Shown here: positions 14,496-20,583 of the stretch, in pieces
Layout of the letters: each line of letters begins with the position of its first letter
Position numbering within the stretch: the first letter of the stretch is position 1
From: CAISOG01 sp044375625
GTDB lineage: Bacteria > Pseudomonadota > Alphaproteobacteria > CAISOG01
Length of the DNA stretch: 28,226 nucleotides
Assembly: GCA_044375625.1 (NCBI GenBank)
Contig: JBILMH010000021.1
Span: forward strand, 1-28,226
Direction: 5' to 3'
Notes under the pieces: generated by a model
Databases searched by the model: none
Told to the model about the DNA's origin: nothing
The model's input: the letters and a program-made list of their open reading frames with translations, nothing else
Made by a program: the position numbers and the translations under genes

Positions 14496-15605
14496 ATGCC
14501 GATTGAAACCGTTTTTGCCAGCCAACTTGGCGCGCTGTTACCCACCGCTGACCCATCGGCGCCCCCCCGCCTGGCGGTGGCGGTATCGGGGGGGGCGGAC
14601 AGCCTCGCCCTCATACTGCTGGCCGCGGACTGGGCAAAAGAAAACGGCGGAACAGCAGGGGACGCGATTTGCGGCCTGACCGTCGATCACCGCCTGCGCC
14701 CTGAATCGACCGCTGAGGCGGATCAGGTCAAGGCCTGGCTGGCCGTGTTGGGCATCCCCCACCACACCCTGACCTGGCAGCGCGACGACGCGACCCAACA
14801 TCTCCACACCCACGCCCCCACACCCCGCCCCCAGCAGGATTTGGGCGGCAATTTGCAGGCCGCCGCCCGCCAGGCGCGCTATCAACTGTTGGAGGGGTGG
14901 TGCCAGGCCAACGGCTGGCCGGTGCTGCTGACCGCGCATCAGCGCGACGATGTGGCGGAGCATTTGCTGCTGCGGCTCAAACGGGGCAGTGGGTTGTACG
15001 GCCTGGCCGCGCCCGCCGCGGTGATCGCCCGCCCCTGGGGGCATATTGTCCGCCCGCTGCTGACCACCCGCCACCAGGATTGCATCGCCTATTTGCAGGC
15101 GCGGGGGCAGGCGTGGATTGAGGATCCCAGCAATCAGGATGGCCGTTTTGACCGCGTCCGCATCCGCCAACTGCTGGCCGATCAGCCCGATTTGTTGCCC
15201 AGCGATCGCCTGGCGATGGCCAGCCTGCGCCTGCAAGACGCCCGCCAAGTGGTGGAGCAGGCGGTGGAGCAATTTTGGGCGGCTGCCGTCAGTGTGACCC
15301 CCACCAATGGCAGCCTAAGCCTGAACCACCGCGCCCTGCTGGCCAGCCTGCCTGAGGTGCGCTGGCGGGTGCTGGCACGCGCGCTGCATCACATTGGCCA
15401 GACCGCCTATCCACCGCGTTTTGAGGATTTGCAACGCCTGTGGCAGCGGCTGGTGGTGGAACGGCGCGGGCGGGCAACCCTTAACCACTGCCTGATCAGC
15501 CTGAACTCTGCCTTAACGGATGAAGCCAACTGGCTGGTGGAGCGCGAACCGCCCCGCTCTGAATCTGCCCAAAATCTACCCAAAAACAGCAAGCCCCAGC
15601 CATGA
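14496..15605 (+). CDS. tilS: tRNA(Ile)-lysidine synthase
   Basis: ATP-dependent attachment of lysine to C34 of tRNA-Ile(CAU), which changes its identity from Met to Ile; essential in bacteria. 369 aa from the ATG at 14496. PP-loop SGGADSLAL at 31-39, VDHRLRPES near 65, AHQRDDVAEHLLLRLKRGSG (about 148-167), RPLL near 188 and WIEDPSNQD near 206 are the family motifs in order. The C-terminus is of the shorter type. A TTG at 14436 would extend the protein by 20 residues outside the conserved domain; no Shine-Dalgarno precedes either start. The stop overlaps the trmJ start (ATGA). Confidence 0.93.
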   Translation: MPIETVFASQLGALLPTADPSAPPRLAVAVSGGADSLALILLAADWAKENGGTAGDAICGLTVDHRLRPESTAEADQVKAWLAVLGIPHHTLTWQRDDATQHLHTHAPTPRPQQDLGGNLQAAARQARYQLLEGWCQANGWPVLLTAHQRDDVAEHLLLRLKRGSGLYGLAAPAAVIARPWGHIVRPLLTTRHQDCIAYLQARGQAWIEDPSNQDGRFDRVRIRQLLADQPDLLPSDRLAMASLRLQDARQVVEQAVEQFWAAAVSVTPTNGSLSLNHRALLASLPEVRWRVLARALHHIGQTAYPPRFEDLQRLWQRLVVERRGRATLNHCLISLNSALTDEANWLVEREPPRSESAQNLPKNSKPQP

Positions 15606-15628
15606 ACACAGCCATGAACACAGCCATG
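15602..15628 (+). repeat. 12-bp direct repeats giving three in-frame ATG codons
   Basis: ATGAACACAGCC occurs twice in tandem (15602-15613 and 15614-15625) and is followed by a third ATG at 15626. All three ATGs are in the trmJ frame and encode Met-Asn-Thr-Ala units. The first overlaps the tilS stop. No ribosome binding site precedes them, so which ATG is used is uncertain. Confidence 0.9.
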
Positions 15629-16444
15629 ACCTCTCACCCACCCGAATCACAACCCCTGTTGCAACCTGTCTTTATCCTGGTGCGGCCGCAACTGCCCGAA
15701 AATGTCGGCGCGGTGGCACGCGCCATGGCCAACATGGGCTTTAACCGCCTGCGCCTGGTTAACCCCTGCCGCCATTGGGATGGCAGTGTCGCGCTGGCGG
15801 TATCGGCGGGCGCGGATAATGTGCTGACCGGGGCGCAGGTGTTTTCGACGGTTGAGGCCGCCATCGCCGATTTGGCGGTGGTCATCGCCACCACCGACCG
15901 CAACCGTTACCTCAACAAACCCTTTGCCGATTTGCCCGCCGCCGCCGTCCAGATGCATGGCCATCTACAAAACGGCACGCCGTTGGGCATCCTGTTTGGG
16001 CCAGAGCGGACGGGGTTGGAAAACGCCGACATTGCCCCCGCCAACCAGATGGTCAGCATCCCCAGCGATCCCCACTTCTCCTCCCTCAACCTGGCGCAGG
16101 CGGTGTTGGTGGTGGCCTGGCAATTGCGGTTGAACAGCCTGTCCGACCCGACGGGCGCGGCGGCCAGCATTGGCAGCACCAGCCCCCCCGCGCCCTTAGC
16201 GCCCAAGGCCGATTTGGACTTTTTCCTGCAACGGCTGGGGGAAAAGCTGGTGGCAACGGGCTTTATCGACAACCTCAACCTGCACCGCATCAAATGGCGC
16301 AAAATTCAGAATCTGTTCCAAAAAACTCCCTACAGCCAGGGCGAACTGTACCTATTGCAGGGCATTCTAACCGCCCTGACCTCCTCCCGCCTCCACCAGG
16401 CTGAGGTTGAGGCCAGCACCGAGTCATCTCCACCCCCGTCTTAA
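15602..16444 (+). CDS. trmJ: tRNA (cytidine/uridine-2'-O-) methyltransferase TrmJ
   Basis: SPOUT (SpoU/TrmH-type) enzyme methylating the ribose of residue 32 in tRNA. 280 aa from the first ATG. Motif 1 is FILVRPQLPENVGAVARAMA (about 24-43), motif 2 GILFGPERTGLEN (about 129-141), and motif 3 SLNLAQAVLVVAWQL (about 161-175), which form the AdoMet knot. The C-terminal part (about 205-262) matches the TrmJ tail with LHRIKWRKIQNLFQK. It overlaps the tilS stop by 4 bp, making a two-gene tRNA-modification unit. Start ambiguous among three ATGs (15602, 15614, 15626). Confidence 0.92.
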   Translation: MNTAMNTAMTSHPPESQPLLQPVFILVRPQLPENVGAVARAMANMGFNRLRLVNPCRHWDGSVALAVSAGADNVLTGAQVFSTVEAAIADLAVVIATTDRNRYLNKPFADLPAAAVQMHGHLQNGTPLGILFGPERTGLENADIAPANQMVSIPSDPHFSSLNLAQAVLVVAWQLRLNSLSDPTGAAASIGSTSPPAPLAPKADLDFFLQRLGEKLVATGFIDNLNLHRIKWRKIQNLFQKTPYSQGELYLLQGILTALTSSRLHQAEVEASTESSPPPS

Positions 16445-16471
16445 CCAATTGACAACCACCGCCGTGGCAGA

Positions 16472-16500
16472 TTCGATTATCGTCATTCCAACCCTATATC
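16472..16500 (+). promoter_or_regulatory. possible promoter of the GNAT-like gene
   Basis: TTCGAT (16472-16477), 17-bp spacer, TATATC (16495-16500). The -10 is good, the -35 poor. A perfect TTGACA also lies at 16449-16454 with a poor -10 (TTCGAT) 17 bp downstream. A start about seven bases after TATATC would coincide with the TTG at 16507. Confidence 0.3.
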
Positions 16501-16527
16501 CCCCAATTGCAATCGCCACAGAATCGG

Positions 16528-17172
16528 ATGCGCGGCATGGCCTATCACCCCTTTTTTCGCTTAGACCGCTATACCCTGCGTCCGCCCAAATCGCGGGAGG
16601 AGTTGGTTTTGCTGAACGATACGGCCAAAGATATTTATAACGAGGCCAGCTGGCCAATCGATGTGGCCAGTGATTGGCTATCCAAATTTGCCCATGGCGC
16701 CATGATGCTGTTTCAGGATGAAAAACTTATCGGCAGCTTTGGGATGTGGCCATTGACGGAGGGTAACCTGGATGCGCTAGCCACCAATAGTATTGAGGAA
16801 TCGGCACTGCGCCCCGTCACCCTAAGCCAGGTGTTGAACCAGGGCGGCCACCAACATTGGTATATTTCGAGCATCTTTTTGCTGCCTGACCATCGCGACC
16901 ATGCAGCGCGGCGGAGTTTTTCGCAGTTGATTTGCATGGCGCTGAACAACCTGGCCGACAGCGGGCTAATCCGCTTTCCTGCCCAAGTGTGCGCGGTGGG
17001 GTACAGTAAGGAGGGGCAACGGTTGCTGGATCATTTGGGGTTGCAGGTTGATTCCGCCGCCACCACCGATTGGGGACGTTTTTATCGTCACACCATGGCC
17101 AGCCGCAGTGACTTTTTCTGGCCAACCATCCGCCAAACCGGCATCGACCAGCTGATTGAACCGCTGGCTTAG
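16528..17172 (+). CDS. GNAT-like acetyltransferase-fold protein, function unknown
   Basis: 214 aa from the ATG at 16528; TTG 16507 and ATG 16537 are alternatives, and none has a ribosome binding site. KLIGSFGMWPL is followed by QHWYISSIFLLPDHRDHAAR, then a helix (FSQLICMALNNLADS) and SKEGQRLLDHLGLQV. This resembles GNAT strand 4, acetyl-CoA loop and motif B, though the pyrophosphate-binding loop is degenerate. No membrane segment. It stands 83 bp after trmJ and before a repeat-rich gap, so context adds little. It could be an acyl-homoserine-lactone-synthase-like or other GNAT relative. Confidence 0.55.
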   Translation: MRGMAYHPFFRLDRYTLRPPKSREELVLLNDTAKDIYNEASWPIDVASDWLSKFAHGAMMLFQDEKLIGSFGMWPLTEGNLDALATNSIEESALRPVTLSQVLNQGGHQHWYISSIFLLPDHRDHAARRSFSQLICMALNNLADSGLIRFPAQVCAVGYSKEGQRLLDHLGLQVDSAATTDWGRFYRHTMASRSDFFWPTIRQTGIDQLIEPLA

Positions 17173-17230
17173 CGGGTGATGCGACTCTAAAAACGGTTCC
17201 ATATGATTTTTCTCTAACATCACTGTTTCT

Positions 17231-17561
17231 CCATTGTCATCTCCGCCCCTATTATAAGAAAAAGCGGGGGATCCATGCGGGGCAGCGGTTGTGGTAAGTG
17301 GTGCCAGGACACTGGATCTCCGCCTACGCGGAGATGACAGCGGAGTGGCGGGAATGGCGGGGCTAGGATGACGATGGAGTGGTGGCAATGGACACGACGC
17401 ACCCACATCACAGGTCGTCATCTCCGCGCAGGCGGAGATCCAGAGCATTGTTGCCAGCAACTAGGGCAGTTCCGCCCTATGGATCCCCCGCTTTCGCGGA
17501 GGATGACGACGGAGTGGTGGGAATGGCAGAGGTAGGATGACGACGGAGTGGTGGGAATGGC
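17231..17561. repeat. cluster of short palindromic repeats (GATCTCCGC...GCGGAGATGAC type)
   Basis: At least three compact hairpins are present: ATCTCCGC-CTAC-GCGGAGAT (17316-17335), ATCTCCGC-GCAG-GCGGAGAT in the opposite orientation (17420-17439), and an imperfect ATCC...GGAT version (17483-17504). A disrupted copy lies at 17238-17274. Each core is flanked by GGATC(C) on one side and GATGAC/GTCATC on the other. Tails of the form GATGAC-N-GGAGTGG-N-GGAATGG follow several cores. They look like the dispersed intergenic palindromes seen in many proteobacterial genomes. There is no gene in 17173-17639; the part outside the cluster shows only an ATTTTGC-CC-GCAAAAT palindrome at 17607-17622. Confidence 0.85.
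17501..17561. repeat. 34-bp tandem repeat inside the palindrome cluster
   Basis: The 27-base stretch beginning GGATGACGACGGAGTGG at 17501 recurs exactly at 17535, a 34-bp period (one full and one partial unit). Diverged copies of the same tail follow the hairpin at 17316-17335, so the tail is part of the repeat element. Confidence 0.85.
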
Positions 17562-17603
17562 GAATGCCAATCAGACAGAACGGCGAACCAAACGCCGCCC
17601 CCC

Positions 17604-17633
17604 TTGATTTTGCCCGCAAAATGGGGTTAGGCT
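17604..17633 (+). promoter_or_regulatory. possible thrS-operon promoter (leaderless layout)
   Basis: TTGATT (17604-17609), 18-bp spacer, TAGGCT (17628-17633), then six bases and an ATG at 17640. The same TAGGCT-N6-ATG arrangement is found before the S24 repressor gene. The spacer contains a perfect ATTTTGC-CC-GCAAAAT palindrome (17607-17622). Confidence 0.3.
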
Positions 17634-17639
17634 TTCAAA

Positions 17640-17753
17640 ATGACTGGCATGACGACACTCAACGACTTAATCCGCAACCAGGTTGCCCCTAAGGCCGCGA
17701 CCTTATCGGCGATCTTGCCTGTTTTGACTCCCCCGGCGCCGCGCGGCCTGTAA
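17640..17753 (+). CDS. possible 37-aa leader peptide upstream of thrS
   Basis: A short frame begins MTGMTTLNDLIRN and ends APRGL, with five Thr in 37 residues, three of them among the first six. Its TAA lies three bases before the GTG at 17757 and in the same frame as thrS, with no other gene between. The position would suit a threonine-sensing leader or a coupling ORF for thrS, which has no visible ribosome binding site of its own. I saw no convincing terminator/antiterminator pair, so the gene may also be chance. Confidence 0.35.
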   Translation: MTGMTTLNDLIRNQVAPKAATLSAILPVLTPPAPRGL

Positions 17754-17780
17754 TGCGTGCACCACGATGACCATGTTACA

Positions 17781-19778
17781 ATGACCATGCCCCTGCAGCT
17801 ACAATTGCCCGATCAAACTGTTGAAACAGCCGACCCGATTGATGGCTTTGCCCTGGCCAAGCAATTGGCGGTAAAGGCTTTGGCCTGGACAGTGAATGGG
17901 CAGCAGCGCGACCTAAGTTTTCGCCTAACCCATTCCGCCAATGTTGCCCTAATCACCCGCGATCAGCCTGAGGGGTTGGAGATTTTGCGCCACGATGCCG
18001 CCCATGTGTTGGCAGAGGCGGTGAAGGAGCTGTTTCCCGAAACCCAAGTCACCATTGGCCCCGCGATTGAGGATGGCTTTTATTACGACTTTTACCGCGA
18101 AACCAGCTTTAGCCCCGACGACCTGCTGACCATCGAAGCGCGGATGCGGGAAATCGTTAAACGCGATGAAAAAATCACCCGTGAAGAATGGGATCGTGAC
18201 CAGGCGGTCGCATTTTTTAAGGAGATGGGGGAGCATTACAAGGCCGAAATCATCGCCAGCATCCCCGATGACCAGCCGATTAGCCTGTATCGCCAGGGCA
18301 ATTTTATTGACCTGTGCCGTGGCCCCCATTTGCCTTCCACCCGCCATCTGGGCACCGCCTTTAAGCTGACCAAACTGGCAGGAGCCTATTGGCGCGGCGA
18401 TTCCAACAACGTCATGCTGCAACGGATTTACGGCACCGCCTGGGCGAATGAAGATCAGCTGGCCGCCTATCTCCATCGCCTGGAGGAGGCCGAAAAGCGC
18501 GACCATCGCAAGCTGGGGCGGGAGTTGGAGATTTACAGCCTGACCGACGCGGTTGGCCGCGGCCTGCCCATCTGGTTGCCCGCTGGTGTCGTCCTGCGTG
18601 ATGAGCTGCAATGGTTATCGATGCAGGAGGAGCGGCGGGAGGGCTATGTGCGGGTCGCCACCCCCGTATTGGCGAAGGAGCAGTTGTACTATCAATCTGG
18701 CCACCTGCCCTATTACCAAGACGATATGTATGCGGCGATTGAGATTGAGGATGAGCGGTATCGGCTGCGCCCCATGAACTGCCCGCACCACCACCAAGTT
18801 TTTCTGGCTAAGCCCCAATCCTACCGCGACCTACCACTGCGGGTCAGTGAGTATGGCCATGTCTTTCGCTATGAGGCCAGCGGCGGCCTAAACGGCCTGA
18901 TGCGGGTGCGCGGCATGTGCATGAACGATGCCCATCTGTACTGCCGCCATGATCAAGCCAAGGCCGAATTTTTAAAGGTGATGCATCTGCATGCCCGCTT
19001 TTACAAGCTGTTTGGTATCGACAATTTCTACATGCGCTTTTCCAAACCCGACCTGAACAAGCTGGACAAATATGTCAATGAGCCAGAAAAATGGATTGCC
19101 GCCATGGAACTGCTGCAAGAAGCTATGGTGGAATCGGGACTGCCCTTTGTTGAGGTGGTGGGGGAGGCGGCCTTTTACGGCCCCAAGATCGATTTTATGA
19201 TCAAAAGCGTTATCGGTACCGAATACGCGATTTCCACCAATCAATTAGACTTTTTGGCCACCGACCGCTTTAACCTGCGCTACACGGGGGAGGATGGTGG
19301 CGATCATCCGGTTTATGTGATTCACCGTGCCCCGCTGGGCACCCATGAACGTTTTGTCGCCTTCTTAATCGAACATTACGCGGGCGCGTTCCCCACCTGG
19401 TTGGCGCCGACACAGGCGCGGGTGATTCCGATTGCTGATCGCCACAACGCCTATGCCGAACAGGTGCGCCAAACCCTGTTCGACGCGCCGATAGTGACCG
19501 GCACGGGCGGGCTGCGGGTTGATGTTGATGACTCGACCGAGCGGATGCAGAAAAAAATTCGCAACGCCCAACTGGCCAAAATCCCCTATGTGCTGGTGGT
19601 TGGCGATGCTGAGGCCGCGGCAGGCACGGTCGCCGTCCGCCTGCGTGGTGGCCAAGATTTGGGCAGCATGCCCCTGGATCAGCTGTTAGCACGGTTGACG
19701 CAGGAGGTGCAAAGCCGCCAAGATGTCGCCCAAGATACCAATCTTAACCAAACCCTAACCCCACAACCCCAACCTTAA
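17781..19778 (+). CDS. thrS: threonyl-tRNA synthetase
   Basis: Charges tRNA-Thr. 665 aa from the ATG at 17781 (ATG 17787 or GTG 17757 also possible; none has a ribosome binding site). N-terminal TGS domain (about 1-60), editing domain with HDAAHVLAEAV (the HxxxH of the editing site) and DLCRGPHLPST, then the class II core: RPMNCPHHHQVF (zinc Cys), YGHVFRYEASGGLNGLMRVR (motif 2), MNDAHLYC (zinc His), NQLDF, and VIHRAPLGTHERF (zinc His plus motif 3). The C-terminal anticodon-binding domain begins near APTQARVIPIADRHNAYAEQ. The core, with ISTNQLDF and HRAPLGTHERFVAFLIEHY, is closer to the type I remember from Bacteroidetes, Chlamydiae and relatives than to usual alphaproteobacterial ThrRS. The Pro/Gln/Asn-rich last 20 residues are extra. 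infC follows after 35 bp. Confidence 0.95.
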   Translation: MTMPLQLQLPDQTVETADPIDGFALAKQLAVKALAWTVNGQQRDLSFRLTHSANVALITRDQPEGLEILRHDAAHVLAEAVKELFPETQVTIGPAIEDGFYYDFYRETSFSPDDLLTIEARMREIVKRDEKITREEWDRDQAVAFFKEMGEHYKAEIIASIPDDQPISLYRQGNFIDLCRGPHLPSTRHLGTAFKLTKLAGAYWRGDSNNVMLQRIYGTAWANEDQLAAYLHRLEEAEKRDHRKLGRELEIYSLTDAVGRGLPIWLPAGVVLRDELQWLSMQEERREGYVRVATPVLAKEQLYYQSGHLPYYQDDMYAAIEIEDERYRLRPMNCPHHHQVFLAKPQSYRDLPLRVSEYGHVFRYEASGGLNGLMRVRGMCMNDAHLYCRHDQAKAEFLKVMHLHARFYKLFGIDNFYMRFSKPDLNKLDKYVNEPEKWIAAMELLQEAMVESGLPFVEVVGEAAFYGPKIDFMIKSVIGTEYAISTNQLDFLATDRFNLRYTGEDGGDHPVYVIHRAPLGTHERFVAFLIEHYAGAFPTWLAPTQARVIPIADRHNAYAEQVRQTLFDAPIVTGTGGLRVDVDDSTERMQKKIRNAQLAKIPYVLVVGDAEAAAGTVAVRLRGGQDLGSMPLDQLLARLTQEVQSRQDVAQDTNLNQTLTPQPQP

Positions 19779-19813
19779 CCCCATCATTCCTTTTATTAAG
19801 AGAGAGTCCTCCT

Positions 19814-20365
19814 TTGCGCCCACCACGACCCGCCAACACCCCGCCAACACCCCCCGCCAACAGCGACGGAACCAGAATTAATGAACAAATCACATCGCCT
19901 GAGGTGCGATTGATTGGCAGTGACGGCGAAAATGTCGGGGTGGTATCCACGCGCGTAGCCCTTGCCCAGGCGGATGAGGCCGGCATGGATTTGGTGGAAA
20001 TCTCACCAGGAGCCGAGCCCCCCGTCTGCAAAATTCTGGACTATGGCAAATACCGCTATGAGGCGCAGAAAAAGCGGGCTGAGGCCAAGAAAAAGCAGGT
20101 GATTGTTGAGATTAAGGAAATCAAGCTGCGCCCCCGCATCGGTGAGCATGATTTGCAAATCAAAATCAAGGCCATGAAGGAATTTTTGGCTGAAGGCGAC
20201 AAAATTAAGGTCTCCCTGCGCTTCCGTGGCCGTGAAATGATGCACCAGGAGGTCGGGGTGGCCGTCATCACTAAGGTGCAAGATCTGTTGGCCGATGTCG
20301 CCAAGGTTGAATCGGCCAGCAAGCTGGAGGGGATGCAGCTGATCATGGTGCTAGCACCCAAATGA
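19814..20365 (+). CDS. infC: translation initiation factor IF-3
   Basis: Binds the 30S subunit, prevents premature 50S joining and checks the start codon. 183 aa. N-domain: TRINEQITSPEVRLIGSDGENVG, then ALAQADEAGMDLVEISPGAEPPVCKILDYGKYRYE; Lys-rich linker; C-domain with EIKLRPRIGEHDLQIK, KVSLRFRGREMMHQE and a final MQLIMVLAPK. The start must be TTG at 19814, since no in-frame ATG lies upstream; only a purine run (AGAGAG) precedes it and a CCTCC stretch overlaps the approach. Non-ATG starts are common for infC. The first 17 residues are Pro-rich. The end of the gene is repeated in tandem downstream. rpmI and rplT, the usual followers, are absent here. Confidence 0.95.
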   Translation: MRPPRPANTPPTPPANSDGTRINEQITSPEVRLIGSDGENVGVVSTRVALAQADEAGMDLVEISPGAEPPVCKILDYGKYRYEAQKKRAEAKKKQVIVEIKEIKLRPRIGEHDLQIKIKAMKEFLAEGDKIKVSLRFRGREMMHQEVGVAVITKVQDLLADVAKVESASKLEGMQLIMVLAPK

Positions 20366-20411
20366 TGATGGTGCTAGCACCCAAATGATCCTGTTGCTGG
20401 CGCCGAAATAA
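20342..20411 (+). repeat. three tandem copies of the infC 3' end
   Basis: Starting every 23 bases at 20342, 20365 and 20388, the sequence can be read as Ile-Met-Val-Leu-Ala-Pro-Lys-stop, Met-Met-Val-Leu-Ala-Pro-Lys-stop and Ile-Leu-Leu-Leu-Ala-Pro-Lys-stop. The first two copies are identical over 22 bases (20345-20366 and 20368-20389). The third differs at six of 24 positions, three of them silent. Only the first stop (20363-20365) is used by the infC frame. Each of the first two contains the palindrome GGTGCTAGCACC, so they can pair into a 12-bp stem. Confidence 0.85.
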
Positions 20412-20425
20412 GCCAAACCGCTCCC

Positions 20426-20542
20426 CCGCTATTTGCCCTACCCCCTGCCCCCTTACCAATAGCGGTTCAGGGGGCGCTACACTTAACCGTTCTTTAAGCT
20501 GGCCAGGCTAATCTTAAGTCGTTGGCGGCCTTTATGGTCGCC
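20426..20542 (+). other. infC-fliD gap with two hairpins
   Basis: In the 172-bp gap, CCGCTATT (20426-20433) pairs with AATAGCGG (20458-20465) across a pyrimidine-rich loop, and GGCGGCC-TTTAT-GGTCGCC (20524-20542, one G-U pair in RNA) forms a second hairpin 41 bp before fliD. Neither has a T-run; the first could end infC transcription. No clear flagellar sigma-28 or sigma-54 promoter is seen. Confidence 0.4.
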
Positions 20543-20583
20543 TTAAGGCTTGCGCACAATCAGCAAGGGGCAAAAGCGGGAAA

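Noticed and set aside
17231..17561. CRISPR-like regular repeats
   Set aside because: Repeats are palindromic, in both orientations and unevenly spaced; there are no uniform spacers and no cas genes.
19808..19815. CCTCCTTT next to the infC start as an anti-Shine-Dalgarno regulatory element
   Set aside because: It resembles the 16S 3' end, and AGGAGG occurs in thrS near 19702, but a 6-bp pairing over about 100 bases is too weak to support as a feature.
20521..20560. sigma-54-like GG-N10-GC before fliD
   Set aside because: Only the GG and GC dinucleotides fit (20536-20549 area); the rest of the consensus does not match, and such pairs are frequent by chance.
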